Both the position numbers and the translations under genes were made by a program. The notes below the pieces were generated by a model, which was given only the letters and a program-made list of their open reading frames with translations, had not been told where the DNA came from and did no database searches. This document shows positions 21,326-33,210 of a stretch of 64,000 nucleotides of DNA, in pieces (the stretch's first letter is position 1; every line of letters begins with the position of its first letter). Source of the stretch: Streptomyces chromofuscus (GTDB lineage Bacteria; Actinomycetota; Actinomycetes; Streptomycetales; Streptomycetaceae); assembly GCF_015160875.1 (NCBI RefSeq), contig NZ_CP063374.1, positions 4,715,501-4,779,500 on the forward strand, in the 5' to 3' direction.

Positions 21326-21664
21326 GTGGCTGGGTCGGGGGCGGCGTGCCTCCGCTCGTCGGCGCTCGTCGTGTTCGCCGCGGTCGCGCCAACCCTGGCC
21401 GTACGCCTTGAACTCCCGCTGTTCGATCTCCGGAGCACCGGGGAGCTCCCCACCCTGATTCCCGGCCCCCTGGCCGCCCGTCAGGCCGGTGTCGCCCCGG
21501 CGACCATCCGCAAGTGGGTCCAGCTCGGGCACCTCGACCCCGCGGGCAGGGCGGGGCGAGCCCAGCTGTTCCGCCTGGAGGACGTCTTCGCGGCGGAACG
21601 CGCGGCGCGCGGCGCGACGGACGACGGCAGGGCCCGCCGTAGGACCCGGCGCGCGACCGGGTGA
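21326..21664 (+). CDS. Small helix-turn-helix protein (MerR/excisionase-like)
   Basis: Up to 112 residues; GTG 21326 or GTG 21371, the start is uncertain. The core [27 protein letters not shown] followed by [15 protein letters not shown] has the layout of a winged MerR/AlpA-type DNA-binding domain: helix-turn-helix, short wing, then a helix. It ends in a basic tail ([11 protein letters not shown]). There is no effector domain. It converges on the minus-strand membrane protein with only 5 bp between the two ends. Its role is unknown; it may be a remnant or an accessory regulator. Confidence 0.55.
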   Translation: MAGSGAACLRSSALVVFAAVAPTLAVRLELPLFDLRSTGELPTLIPGPLAARQAGVAPATIRKWVQLGHLDPAGRAGRAQLFRLEDVFAAERAARGATDDGRARRRTRRATG

Positions 21665-21669
21665 GACGG

Positions 21670-22950
21670 CTACGGAATCCCCAGCTCGAACAGCACGTAG
21701 TGCGCGTACCACCCCGACGCCGGTGCCGCGGTCGCGAAGAACACCGTCAGGGCCACGGGGCCGAGTCTGGCCATCGCGGCGGCCGGGGCCAGCAGGAGGG
21801 GGAAGCAGGGGAGCAGGTAGCGCGGGGTGTTGCCGAAGATCTGCTGGGTGCCGAGGACGCTCACGATGCTCGCCAGCGTGTACGCGACCAGCACCAGCGG
21901 CGGCCGTTTGCGCAGCATGAGCACGATCAGGAACGGCAGTGCCAGCACCAGCTGGACGGCGAGGAGGTCGGGGACGGAGAAGGCGAAGACGTAGTCGTGC
22001 TTCCCGATGGCCGTGTTGCCCAGGACGTCGAGGGTGTAGGCGCCGAAGTCGAAGAAATGCAGCCACCCCTCGCGCTGGAGCGTGAAGTATGCCGTCGGCT
22101 CGCCCATGCTGAGCCCGACCCAGGCGACATAGGTGAGCAGGCCGAGCGGCGCGGCGCACATGGCGTACACCGGGCCCGCCACCCCGTGCTTGCGCCGGCC
22201 CTCCCGCCGGGCCAGCGTCACCAGCGCCGCGAGCCCCACGGCGCCGATGAGCGCGGCGGACGTGGGCCGGTTCAGGCCGGCCGCGAAGGCGAGCAGCCCG
22301 GCGGCCACCCAGCGGCCCTTCATCACGCAGTAGCAGCACCAGGCGACGATCGCCACGAACACGGACTCCGAGTACACCGCCCACTCGACGCCCGCGCCGG
22401 GCGCCACCGCCCACAGCCCGGCTGCGACGGTGCCCGCGCGGGCGCCGGCGAGCAGGGAGATCACGGCGTAGATGCCGGCGGCCGCCACGAAGGAGGCGAT
22501 CACCGAGACCAGCATCCCGGAGCCGTACAGACCCAGCCCGGTCACCTCGGACGTGCCGCGGATCAGGCCGGGGTAGAGCGGGAAGAAGGCAACGGAGTTC
22601 TGCTCGACCGTGAACATGCCGCCGGGCGCGAGCCGTCGCAGCGGCCCCGGCTCGTACCCCTTCTCGGCGACCTGCAGGTACCACCAGCCGTCCCAGGTGG
22701 CGAGCACGTCCCACCAGTGCGCGCCGCCGCCGAAGCGGGGGTTCTTCTCGCGGTACTCCCCGGAGGCCATGAGCAGGATGGAGAAGACGACCGTCCCGAC
22801 GAGCTTGGCGCCGCCGTAGAGGAGCAGGGGGGCGCCGTAGGGCCGCAGCCCGTCCGGCACCCTCAGGCGCCGGGACGTCGGCGTAGGCTGTATCCCCTGG
22901 CCGTCGGACACGGCGGGATCCGCCGCCGCGGAACTGGCAGCCGTACTCAT
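21670..22950 (-). CDS. Multi-pass membrane mannosyltransferase-like protein
   Basis: 426 residues; ATG 22950 after GAGGGGGG. About ten hydrophobic segments. Early loop motifs WWDVLATWDGWWYLQVAEKGYEPG and NSVAFFPLYPGLIR resemble the PIG-V / GPI-mannosyltransferase-2 type fold, in which a conserved Asp near the first loop binds the polyprenyl-phosphate sugar donor. It probably moves a sugar, perhaps mannose, onto an extracytoplasmic acceptor. The N-terminal 35 residues are cytosolic, Ala/Ser/Pro-rich and weakly conserved in appearance. It stands alone between rpoC and rpsL, transcribed against them. Confidence 0.72.
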   Translation of the reverse strand: MSTAASSAAADPAVSDGQGIQPTPTSRRLRVPDGLRPYGAPLLLYGGAKLVGTVVFSILLMASGEYREKNPRFGGGAHWWDVLATWDGWWYLQVAEKGYEPGPLRRLAPGGMFTVEQNSVAFFPLYPGLIRGTSEVTGLGLYGSGMLVSVIASFVAAAGIYAVISLLAGARAGTVAAGLWAVAPGAGVEWAVYSESVFVAIVAWCCYCVMKGRWVAAGLLAFAAGLNRPTSAALIGAVGLAALVTLARREGRRKHGVAGPVYAMCAAPLGLLTYVAWVGLSMGEPTAYFTLQREGWLHFFDFGAYTLDVLGNTAIGKHDYVFAFSVPDLLAVQLVLALPFLIVLMLRKRPPLVLVAYTLASIVSVLGTQQIFGNTPRYLLPCFPLLLAPAAAMARLGPVALTVFFATAAPASGWYAHYVLFELGIP

Positions 22951-23074
22951 GACTGTGGTCCCCCCTCGGCCCGATCACCGGGCCCCGGGCGGGGCGTCAA
23001 GTCCGGGTGATCGCGAAACATCTGCCATAAGATCCCCACAGGGTCGCACATGAGTGCAAGGTGGTGGGGGCGGG

Positions 23075-23096
23075 GTTCGGCCGGGATCGGCCGAAC
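23075..23096. repeat. Inverted repeat upstream of the rpsL promoter
   Basis: A perfect 9-bp palindrome, GTTCGGCCG/CGGCCGAAC, with a 4-nt centre, 50 bp before the -35 box. It could be an operator or a small terminator. Confidence 0.5.
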
Positions 23097-23145
23097 AGGA
23101 GATTCGCCGTGGTCAACGTGGCCCGGTCGGCGCCGGGCATTTGTT

Positions 23146-23174
23146 TTGACCGCAGCGTATGCGGTAGGTACGCT
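23146..23174 (+). promoter_or_regulatory. rpsL (str operon) promoter
   Basis: TTGACC (23146-23151), a 17-nt spacer and TACGCT (23169-23174): a strong housekeeping promoter giving a leader of about 187 nt. Confidence 0.8.
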
Positions 23175-23292
23175 CAGACCTTGTGCCTGGGGTGTGCCCT
23201 GGCTCTTGTGCGTGCCTTCAACCGCATAGCGAGCCGTGAGCGGCCACCGTAATCTGTGCTCTTTTCGCCTTGCGGCGGGAGTCCGCCGGATT

Positions 23293-23319
23293 CGACACAC
23301 CCGACCGCGTGGGTCGGAG
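23293..23319 (+). promoter_or_regulatory. Leader hairpin element shared with rpsJ
   Basis: CGACACA followed by CCCGACC-GCGT-GGGTCGG-AG. The same 27-nt block with one change occurs at 33211-33237 in the rpsJ leader. Downstream, AGCTGTA (23332-23338) and GAAGTA just before the start codon are also shared. The perfect 7-bp stem with a 4-nt loop and the conservation across two ribosomal operons suggest a regulatory RNA. Confidence 0.6.
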
Positions 23320-23367
23320 ACGTTCCAGGTTAGCTGTACCCATCGGCACACAGAAACCGGAGAAGTA

Positions 23368-23739
23368 GTGCCTACGATCCAGCAGCTGGTCCGCAAGGGC
23401 CGGCAGGACAAGGTCGAGAAGAACAAGACGCCCGCACTCGAGGGTTCCCCTCAGCGTCGTGGCGTCTGCACGCGTGTGTTCACGACCACCCCGAAGAAGC
23501 CGAACTCGGCCCTGCGTAAGGTCGCGCGTGTGCGCCTGACCAGCGGGATCGAGGTCACCGCTTACATTCCGGGTGAGGGACACAACCTGCAGGAGCACTC
23601 CATCGTGCTCGTGCGCGGCGGCCGTGTGAAGGACCTGCCGGGTGTTCGCTACAAGATCATCCGCGGCTCGCTCGACACCCAGGGTGTCAAGAACCGCAAG
23701 CAGGCTCGCAGCCGTTACGGCGCCAAGAAGGAGAAGTAA
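23368..23739 (+). CDS. rpsL: 30S ribosomal protein S12
   Basis: 123 residues, GTG 23368 after GGAGAA. S12 lies at the decoding centre. Lys43 (in [13 protein letters not shown]) and Lys88 (in GGRVKDLPG), the main streptomycin-resistance sites, are both wild type. It heads the str operon rpsL-rpsG-fusA-tuf, with rpsG two bases after its stop. An in-frame extension upstream of the GTG lies in the leader. Confidence 0.97.
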   Translation: MPTIQQLVRKGRQDKVEKNKTPALEGSPQRRGVCTRVFTTTPKKPNSALRKVARVRLTSGIEVTAYIPGEGHNLQEHSIVLVRGGRVKDLPGVRYKIIRGSLDTQGVKNRKQARSRYGAKKEK

Positions 23740-23741
23740 GA

Positions 23742-24212
23742 ATGCCTCGTAAGGGCCCCGCCCCGAAGCGCCCGGTCATCATCGACCCGGTTTACGGCTC
23801 CCCCCTGGTGACCTCCCTGATCAACAAGGTGCTGCTGAACGGCAAGCGCTCCACCGCCGAGCGCATCGTCTACGGCGCCATGGAGGGCCTGCGCGAGAAG
23901 ACCGGCAACGACCCGGTCATCACGCTCAAGCGCGCTCTCGAGAACATCAAGCCGACCCTCGAGGTCAAGTCCCGCCGTGTCGGTGGCGCCACCTACCAGG
24001 TCCCGGTCGAGGTCAAGCCCGGCCGTGCCAACACCCTGGCGCTGCGCTGGCTGGTCGGTTACTCCCGCGCCCGTCGCGAGAAGACCATGACCGAGCGTCT
24101 GCTCAACGAGCTCCTCGACGCGTCCAACGGCCTCGGTGCCGCTGTGAAGAAGCGCGAGGACACGCACAAGATGGCCGAGTCCAACAAGGCCTTCGCGCAC
24201 TACCGCTGGTAG
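23742..24212 (+). CDS. rpsG: 30S ribosomal protein S7
   Basis: 156 residues, ATG 23742 in AGGAGAAGTAAGAATG. S7 nucleates assembly of the 30S head and contacts E-site tRNA. Recognisable parts are [24 protein letters not shown], the beta hairpin [11 protein letters not shown], and the C-terminal [21 protein letters not shown]. Two bases separate it from rpsL, consistent with translational coupling; fusA follows after 39 nt. Confidence 0.97.
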   Translation: MPRKGPAPKRPVIIDPVYGSPLVTSLINKVLLNGKRSTAERIVYGAMEGLREKTGNDPVITLKRALENIKPTLEVKSRRVGGATYQVPVEVKPGRANTLALRWLVGYSRARREKTMTERLLNELLDASNGLGAAVKKREDTHKMAESNKAFAHYRW

Positions 24213-24251
24213 TCGCAGTCCACATCGAGACCGAGAGAAGACTGAAGCCTT

Positions 24252-26378
<2,127 letters not shown>

Positions 26379-26421
26379 CGCACCGCGTTCTCACGCCGTA
26401 GGCTTGACTCCGGAGCCTCAC

Positions 26422-26454
26422 GGGGCATTCACCCGCATTCCGGGTGAATGCCCC
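26422..26454 (+). terminator. Hairpin between fusA and tuf
   Basis: A perfect 14-bp stem (26422-26435 with 26441-26454) and a 5-nt loop. TTGACT at 26404-26409 might be the -35 of a tuf promoter, but no good -10 follows. Confidence 0.7.
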
Positions 26455-26533
26455 GGGGCCCGGGACTTAACAGCAAAGATCACCTGGCGCCGATGAAGTA
26501 AGGCGTACAGAACCACTCCACAGGAGGACCCCA

Positions 26534-27727
<1,194 letters not shown>

Positions 27728-27767
27728 GTACCGCTTGCTTGAGGGTCGTCCGACCTGACAAGGCCTG

Positions 27768-27803
27768 AAGGGGCCCGTACGACTTCGGTCGTACGGGCCC
27801 CTT
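27768..27803 (+). terminator. Strong terminator after tuf
   Basis: A perfect 16-bp stem (27768-27783 with 27788-27803) closed by a TTCG tetraloop. Confidence 0.88.
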
Positions 27804-28029
27804 CGCCATGCCCGGCCCGACTCGAACATTTCCGGCGGTTGTGCCGAGCCTGAGTGAAACCTAGTCGAACGTTGTGCGGCGGATTGGCGAGAGTTACGGC
27901 AACTTGCCTGTGCCGACGGGGGGATTGTTCTTTTCTGTCCCCGTGGTCCGGACCGTGCCGACGTAGCGTGAAGCGTCGTTGAGTGGCCGTCGGGCCTCGA
28001 GTCTCTCCCGAGGATGGCTAGGTCTCCTG

Positions 28030-29208
28030 ATGCAGGGTGTGCGCAGCGGATTGTCGATACCCATGCCGGTCGCGGTGGCGGAACGCCCGCCGCAGCCGCT
28101 GGGCGCACCGAAGGCCGACACCTCGGCGCGCGCCCCACGGCAGCGGCCGCGGCTGTACGTCGTCGACGGCATCCGGCTCGTCGCCGCCCTGATGGTCGTC
28201 CTGCACCACTTCGTCGGCACGCGCCGCGCCAACGAGGCCGGCAACATCATCTGGGACCGCTCGGTGTCGGAGATCATGCCGACCGTGTTCCGCGTCGCCT
28301 CCTTCGGCTGGATAGGCGTCGAGATCTTCTTCGTGATCAGCGGTTTCGTGATCTGCATGTCCTGCTGGGGCCGCACGCCGAAGGACTTCTTCGTCTCGCG
28401 CGTGATCCGCCTGTACCCGGCGTACTGGTTCGCCGTCTTCTTCACCACGGCCGTGCTGGTGCTGCTGCCGGGCGTGCAGGAGCGGCTGCGGCTGCGGGAG
28501 ATCCTGTTCAACCTGACGATGCTCCAGGCCGGCTCCGGCATCCCGAACGTCGACCCCGTGTACTGGACGCTCTGGTCGGAGCTGCGCTTCTACCTGCTGT
28601 TCCTGGTCGTCGTCGCGATGGGCCTGACGTACCGCCGGGTCGTGGTCTTCTGCTGTGTCTGGGGTGCGGCGGCGATGCTGGCCCCGATCTCCAAGTTCCC
28701 GCTGCTGACGCTGGTCGCCGACCCGAGTGCCGCGTGGTACTTCATCGCCGGCCTCGCCCTGTACCTGATGCACCGCTTCGGCCAGGACCTGCTGCTGTGG
28801 GGCATCCTCGCGATGTCCTGGCTGATGGGGCAGCTGGAGCTGGGGGAGCGGGTCGAGTACGAACAGGTCAGCAGCTGGCGCGGCGCGGTCGTCATCTTCA
28901 CCGCCTTCATGCTGCTGATGGTGGCGATCGCTCTCGGCCGGACCGACCGCATCCGCTGGAGGTGGCTGGTGACGGCGGGTTCGCTGACGTATCCGCTCTA
29001 CCTGATGCACTACCTCGCCGGCATCGTCGTCATCCACCATCTCCGCGACACCATGGACCCGCGCCTCCTGGTCGGGGTCGTGATCACCGGCTTCCTGGTG
29101 CTGAGCCGGCTGGTGCACCGGGTGGTGGAACGGCCGGTGGCGCGTGCGCTGAAGAAAGGGCTGGAGTCGTCGTTCGTACGACTGCGGAGCTTCCAGCGGA
29201 CGGCGTGA
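28030..29208 (+). CDS. Acyltransferase-3 family membrane protein
   Basis: 392 residues from ATG 28030 (GAGGATGG upstream); a TTG at 27979 would add 17 residues. A cytosolic Pro/Arg-rich N-terminus of about 40 residues precedes the family signature [21 protein letters not shown], with the catalytic-type His in [19 protein letters not shown] and RLYPAYW follow, and about ten membrane segments in all. Such proteins O-acylate sugars, antibiotics or cell-wall polymers at the membrane; the substrate is unknown. It lies alone in the accessory stretch between the str and S10 operons. Confidence 0.85.
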   Translation: MQGVRSGLSIPMPVAVAERPPQPLGAPKADTSARAPRQRPRLYVVDGIRLVAALMVVLHHFVGTRRANEAGNIIWDRSVSEIMPTVFRVASFGWIGVEIFFVISGFVICMSCWGRTPKDFFVSRVIRLYPAYWFAVFFTTAVLVLLPGVQERLRLREILFNLTMLQAGSGIPNVDPVYWTLWSELRFYLLFLVVVAMGLTYRRVVVFCCVWGAAAMLAPISKFPLLTLVADPSAAWYFIAGLALYLMHRFGQDLLLWGILAMSWLMGQLELGERVEYEQVSSWRGAVVIFTAFMLLMVAIALGRTDRIRWRWLVTAGSLTYPLYLMHYLAGIVVIHHLRDTMDPRLLVGVVITGFLVLSRLVHRVVERPVARALKKGLESSFVRLRSFQRTA

Positions 29209-29435
29209 CTCCTGTCTTGGGGCATTCGCGTTACGGGTCAAGTCCCGCACTCGGTATCGGTGGCCCATGCCGGGGCCTTCTTGTGAGGCCTGCGAGGGCA
29301 CCGATCCCGAGTCGACAGTTCGAGGCTGAGTACCGGACGGCGTCAAGGACAACGGACGCTGCGTGTGGACGGCTCCCTGATCGACATCGAGCGCCGGCTG
29401 TTCCGGGACGAAGGCGCGGAGCGGTCCGGTGCATG
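29209..29435. other. Intergenic stretch with a possible gene remnant
   Basis: No complete gene. On the plus strand about 29360-29430 reads as VDGSLIDIERRLFRDEGAERS, which looks coding-like but has no start or recognisable family, so it may be a fragment. Confidence 0.3.
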
Positions 29436-30173
29436 TCAGACGGAATGGACGAAGTGGGTGTAGGCGGCTTCCGCGAGGCGTCCGGTGGGGGTGCCGTCCG
29501 GTGCCTGGGAGAGGAAGCCGGTGGTGCCGCCGTCGTATCGGATGCGGCCGTCGGCGAGCACGGTGACGTGGTCGGCGTCCTCGGCGAGGTCGGCGACGTC
29601 GTGAGTGGACATCAGGACCCGTATCCCCTTCGTGGCGGCTGCCGCGGCGATGACGTCGCGGAAGACGCGGCGCTGGGTGGGGTCCATGCCGGCGGTGGGC
29701 TCGTCCAGGAGCAGGACGCGGCAGTCGTGGACGAGCGCCGCCGCGACGCCGAGCCGGCGGAGCTGCCCGCCGGAGAGCCTGGTGGCCTTCTTGTCGGCGT
29801 TCTCGGCCATGTTCACCAGGGCCAGGGCCTCGCGCGCCCGGGTCCAGGCGTCGGTGCGGTTCATGCCCTTCAGCCAGCCGGTGTAGGCGACCTGTTCACG
29901 GCAGGTCAGGCCGGGGGCCGCGGTGATGTGCTGCGGCATCCAGGAGACATGGCGGCGGTACGCGCGCTCGCCGGAGCCGACGCCCTCATAGGTGACGCGG
30001 CCGCTCTGGGGCGTGAGGACGGAGGTGGCCAGCTTGAGGGTGGTGGACTTCCCCGCTCCGTTGGGGCCGAGGAGGATCGTCACCCCTTCGGGGATCTGAT
30101 AGGTGAAGTGGTCCAGCACAGGCCGGTTGCGGCGCTTGTAGCGGTAGGTGCAGTCGCTGAAGCGGACGGTCAT
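29436..30173 (-). CDS. ABC transporter ATP-binding protein
   Basis: 245 residues, ATG 30173 after GGAGAC. Walker A LLGPNGAGKSTTLK, Q-loop region SWMPQHI, signature LSGGQLRRLGVAAAL, Walker B CRVLLLDEPTAGMDP, and H-loop MSTHDVADL. The subfamily resembles CcmA/DrrA-type exporters, with short ABC-2-like membrane partners. Its start overlaps the stop of the upstream membrane gene by 4 bp (ATGA), so the two are translationally coupled. Last gene of the minus-strand group that begins with a secreted protein at 32563. The cargo is unknown. Confidence 0.92.
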   Translation of the reverse strand: MTVRFSDCTYRYKRRNRPVLDHFTYQIPEGVTILLGPNGAGKSTTLKLATSVLTPQSGRVTYEGVGSGERAYRRHVSWMPQHITAAPGLTCREQVAYTGWLKGMNRTDAWTRAREALALVNMAENADKKATRLSGGQLRRLGVAAALVHDCRVLLLDEPTAGMDPTQRRVFRDVIAAAAATKGIRVLMSTHDVADLAEDADHVTVLADGRIRYDGGTTGFLSQAPDGTPTGRLAEAAYTHFVHSV

Positions 30174-30757
30174 GGAAGTCTCCTCGCGGTGATGTAGGTG
30201 GCTGCGAGGCCGGCGGCGATCGACAGCGCAGCCGTCGCCGTGGCGTGTCCGGTGCCGGGTGGCAGAGCAGTGACGGCCCACGAGTAGAAGCTGCTGCTGG
30301 TGCGGCGGCCGAGGAGGATGACGGCGAAGACCCAGCCCAGCGGAACGACGATTCCGGCCCGTCCGAGCACCGCGCGAGCGATGAGCATGAGCCCGGTCAG
30401 AAAGAGGGTGTTGCGCCCCGCCTGCAGCGTGGCCTCCGCCTCGGTGACGAGGCCGACCAGGCCCGTCGCGGCCAGCACTGCCGCCATCGAGGCGGCCGCC
30501 AGCAGGGTGTCCAGCCACGCGGTGCGGCGGATCCCGGTGAGCTCGGCGTACGGCTGCCGGGAATCCAGGCAGTGGGCCAGGGGACCCGCGACGATCAGTG
30601 GCAGGAAGAACGCCAGCGGTACCGTGTTGCCCGCGTTCACGCTGATCGCCGGGAGGATCACCTCCCCGTCCCGCACGGTGAGCAGGAGGAGCGTGTAGCC
30701 GGCCAGCGCGGCCGCGAGCACGGTCGGGGTGAGGCGTACCTTGAGCCACCAGATCAC
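30170..30757 (-). CDS. Small membrane permease-like protein
   Basis: 195 residues with about six hydrophobic segments (starting MIWWLKVRLTPTVLAAALAG; later LAFFLPLIVAGPLAHCL, MAAVLAATGLVGLV, IVVPLGWVFAVILL). There is no recognisable enzyme motif. Four-base overlaps on both sides tie it to the large membrane protein upstream and the ABC ATPase downstream, so it is most likely one of the transmembrane components of that transporter. Confidence 0.75.
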   Translation of the reverse strand: MIWWLKVRLTPTVLAAALAGYTLLLLTVRDGEVILPAISVNAGNTVPLAFFLPLIVAGPLAHCLDSRQPYAELTGIRRTAWLDTLLAAASMAAVLAATGLVGLVTEAEATLQAGRNTLFLTGLMLIARAVLGRAGIVVPLGWVFAVILLGRRTSSSFYSWAVTALPPGTGHATATAALSIAAGLAATYITARRLP

Positions 30758-32028
30758 GCCGGGCGCCCCTCACAGGCCGCGGTCCTGGTCTTGGCGAACC
30801 ACTGCTTCTGCTCGTCCGCAGAAAGCGTCGAGACCCGCTCGGCGGTGGTGACGGCCTGGTCGTACTGGGCGCGCGTGTAATAGGGGTCCTCGGCCGTGAT
30901 GCGCTCGTAGGGGGTGATGTCGCCCAGCTTCTTCTCCAGCCAGAAGTGGATGGTGCGGGCGCGGTGGGGGTCCGCGTCGCATCCGAACCGCACGGCGCCG
31001 GTGACGATCGAGCGGGCGAGTACGCCCTTGTGGTGGGCGATGCCGAGCTGCATGTAGACCGTCTGCTCGGTGTTCCGCTGGGTGAAGCGGCCGTAGGCCA
31101 TCTGGTCCTCCACCCGGCTGGGCAGGGAGTCCGTGAGGCCGTAGGTGGTGAGCACGCGGAACGCCTGGGCGACCTGGGCGTGCACCTCGGGCAGGTCATG
31201 CGCCCCTGCCTCGGGCAGGCACACCTCGGGCTCGGTGCCGTGGCAAGCGAGGGCGACGTGGGTGGTGAGGCTGGGGTTGTAGTTCCAGTCCTTGACGATG
31301 CTGTAGCCGGCCAGGGTGGGGGCGACCACCAGCGCGGCGGCGGCCAGGACGCGCACCACCGGCTTCCAGCGGGCCCACACCAGGGCCACAGCGCAGGCTA
31401 CGCCGAGCGTCGGCATCATCTGGGCGGCGATGGACTCGAAGGTCGCGGACTCGCCGACGCCCAGGTGGGCGAAGTACTCGCCGGAGAGGTGCCGCAGGGA
31501 GAAGGGCTGCATGGCATGCGGATAGGCCACGAGGACGAAGACCCCGCAGGCGAGCACCGGGGCGGCGATCAGAGGCTTTGCGTGATGGCCGGCGGTGAAG
31601 CCGATCACCGCCCAGGCGACGGTGAGGACGCAGGTGAGCAGTAGCGGGGCCAGGCTGGCCGGGGTGGGCCAGGTCGGGCGTTCGATGAAAGCCCAGGCGA
31701 CTGACGCGATGAACATCAGCCAGCCCACGGTGACCACGGGAGCCAGAGCCTGGGCGATCACCTGCCAGGTGGGCCGGTGGGCGGCGAGCTGCCAGGTACC
31801 CGCTTCACGCACGCGGGCCGCGGACCATGCTGCGAGCGCGGCGACCATGGCGTAGGTGGGAGCGGCCATGTACTCGATCGGACGCTGGACGAGCAGCGGA
31901 GCCCACGGGTAAGGGAAATAGTGGATCTGGTCGGCCGCTTCCTGTGTGTAGTACAGGACAGTGACGCCGACAGCGATCGGCAGGCACATGAACGCGGGAG
32001 ACGTGCGGAAGACGGTCCGTATTCTCAA
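30754..32028 (-). CDS. Membrane protein with C-terminal extracytoplasmic domain, ABC-associated
   Basis: 424 residues, ATG 32028. About six or seven membrane segments occupy residues 10-235. A soluble, probably extracytoplasmic region of about 190 residues follows (WNYNPSLTTHVALACHGTEPEVCLPEAG ... FGCDADPHRARTIHF ... AACEGRPA). It contains four Cys that could form disulfides. I recall similar proteins in Streptomyces ABC loci but cannot name the domain with confidence. It overlaps the next gene by 4 bp and follows the secreted-protein gene after a terminator, so it is probably the second transporter component or a sensor of the exported or secreted product. Confidence 0.7.
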   Translation of the reverse strand: MRIRTVFRTSPAFMCLPIAVGVTVLYYTQEAADQIHYFPYPWAPLLVQRPIEYMAAPTYAMVAALAAWSAARVREAGTWQLAAHRPTWQVIAQALAPVVTVGWLMFIASVAWAFIERPTWPTPASLAPLLLTCVLTVAWAVIGFTAGHHAKPLIAAPVLACGVFVLVAYPHAMQPFSLRHLSGEYFAHLGVGESATFESIAAQMMPTLGVACAVALVWARWKPVVRVLAAAALVVAPTLAGYSIVKDWNYNPSLTTHVALACHGTEPEVCLPEAGAHDLPEVHAQVAQAFRVLTTYGLTDSLPSRVEDQMAYGRFTQRNTEQTVYMQLGIAHHKGVLARSIVTGAVRFGCDADPHRARTIHFWLEKKLGDITPYERITAEDPYYTRAQYDQAVTTAERVSTLSADEQKQWFAKTRTAACEGRPA

Positions 32029-32050
32029 GTAGTGCTCTCCGGCAAAAGCA

Positions 32051-32085
32051 GGTGGTGCATGGAACCAGTCCTTCCATGCACCACC
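32051..32085 (-). terminator. Terminator/attenuator between secreted protein and transporter genes
   Basis: A perfect 14-bp stem (32051-32064 with 32072-32085). On the minus strand it is followed by TGCTTTTGCC. It should make the secreted-protein mRNA more abundant than the downstream transporter mRNA. Confidence 0.75.
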
Positions 32086-32110
32086 GCGGAACAGGGCGTG
32101 TGGCCGTTCG

Positions 32111-32563
32111 TCAGTCGGCCATCGAGGTGTCGACGTAGACCTCGGCGACGTTCAGCAGGCAGCAGGAGCCGCCCTGAGCGACCTTGTCGGCCTCGAACTG
32201 CAGCGTGTGCTCACCGGTGGGCACATTGGTCCACTCGCCGTTGGACCAGGAGGTGGAGCCGTTGAAGCAGTTGGTGAAGGTCTTGTTGCCGAGGTCGTCG
32301 TTGGGCGTCCAGGTGTCGACCTTCCACATCTTGACGACGACCTGATCCGTCGTGCCGTACTGGGCGAAGCAGCTGCGGAACTGGACCTGGCTGTAGGTGC
32401 CGGAGTCGGTCCACTCGCGGGAGCGGTCACCATCGGTCCAACTGGAGATGTAGCTCGACCAGTTCGCCGAAGCATTGGTGGCTGTGAAGCCGACGAGCGC
32501 CGCGGCGGCGGTGACGGTGACGGCGGCCTTTCTCCGGACGGCCTTGGTGGCACGGAGATGCAT
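32111..32563 (-). CDS. Small secreted cysteine-containing protein
   Basis: 150 residues, ATG 32563. A classic signal peptide (RRK, then VTVTAAAALVGFTATNASA) is probably cleaved after Ala33. The mature part of about 117 residues starts NWSSYISSW, is rich in Trp/Thr/Asp, and has four Cys (65, 99, 134, 135), enough for two disulfides. No catalytic motif or known family. The regular alternation (VVVKMWKVDTW, HTLQFEADKV, NVAEVYVDT) suggests a beta-sandwich. Strong promoter upstream; transporter genes follow after a terminator. It may be a secreted effector, an immunity-type partner or a cell-surface ligand for the ABC system; function unknown. Confidence 0.75.
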   Translation of the reverse strand: MHLRATKAVRRKAAVTVTAAAALVGFTATNASANWSSYISSWTDGDRSREWTDSGTYSQVQFRSCFAQYGTTDQVVVKMWKVDTWTPNDDLGNKTFTNCFNGSTSWSNGEWTNVPTGEHTLQFEADKVAQGGSCCLLNVAEVYVDTSMAD

Positions 32564-32605
32564 GGGGACCCTTCCCTTCGAAGGATGATCATGAATGGCC
32601 GACTC

Positions 32606-32634
32606 AAGGTAAGGAGAATGTGATCACACGTCAA
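32606..32634 (-). promoter_or_regulatory. Promoter of the secreted-protein gene
   Basis: On the minus strand TTGACG (32634-32629), a 17-nt spacer and TACCTT (32611-32606). It contains the palindrome TGTGATCACA in the spacer, a possible operator. Confidence 0.7.
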
Positions 32635-32640
32635 CGCCTC

Positions 32641-32940
32641 TATGAATAAGGCCTGTTGGGGTGGTGAACGAAGTGGGGCAGACCGGAGCGGGTCTTTCCA
32701 CAGGCGCGTCCGCCGCGGGACGCAGCGCGCCGCCCGTCCACTGCATGACGGCGGGCATCTCGCCGCGTGTTCGGCTGTCCCGTGCCCGTTGTCGCCCTCG
32801 GCCAGGGGCCGGCCGGGGAGGGGGCGGAGGCCGTCACCGCGGTGGGAGCGGCACGCGTGCGGCGGACGCTCCCCGTCGCGGGTGACCTCGCGGACGCAAG
32901 TTTGACCTCCGTCACCCCCGGGGTATTCTCTCCGGCTCGA
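32641..32940. other. Intergenic stretch without recognisable gene
   Basis: GC-rich sequence between the divergent promoters. The open frames on both strands lack start signals and family features. Confidence 0.5.
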
Positions 32941-32971
32941 TTGGCGTCGGCGCTGCCCCATATGGCAGACT
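32941..32971 (+). promoter_or_regulatory. Candidate rpsJ (S10 operon) promoter
   Basis: TTGGCG (32941-32946) and CAGACT (32966-32971) with a 19-nt spacer containing a CCATATGG palindrome. A weaker TATTCT lies at 32934. The leader to rpsJ would be about 315 nt. Confidence 0.45.
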
Positions 32972-33210
32972 GTCCGAGTTGCTCGGTCGAGTGTTGATGC
33001 TGCGCGCCTCCCGCCGGGAGGACCGGAAGCGAGTCCCACAGTACTCGTCGCCCCTGATCAGGGGCGGACGTACGGGAATCTTCCGGGAAGCGTGGGCGCG
33101 GCACCGGCCAGGCGCCCGGTGGGCCTCTCGCCCCCGGTTCACGGTTCCGGCAGGGCCGTGTCAATCCCGCAGGGATGTTCGAACAAGGGGCATCTGTGTC
33201 AGCGGGAGTG

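Noticed and set aside
23368-23739. Possible streptomycin-resistant rpsL allele
   Set aside because: Lys43 and Lys88 are both wild type.
28014-30197. A 727-codon plus-strand frame crossing the acyltransferase gene and the ABC ATPase gene
   Set aside because: Arg/Pro/Gly-rich shadow translation; both real genes in this interval have full domain motifs in other frames.
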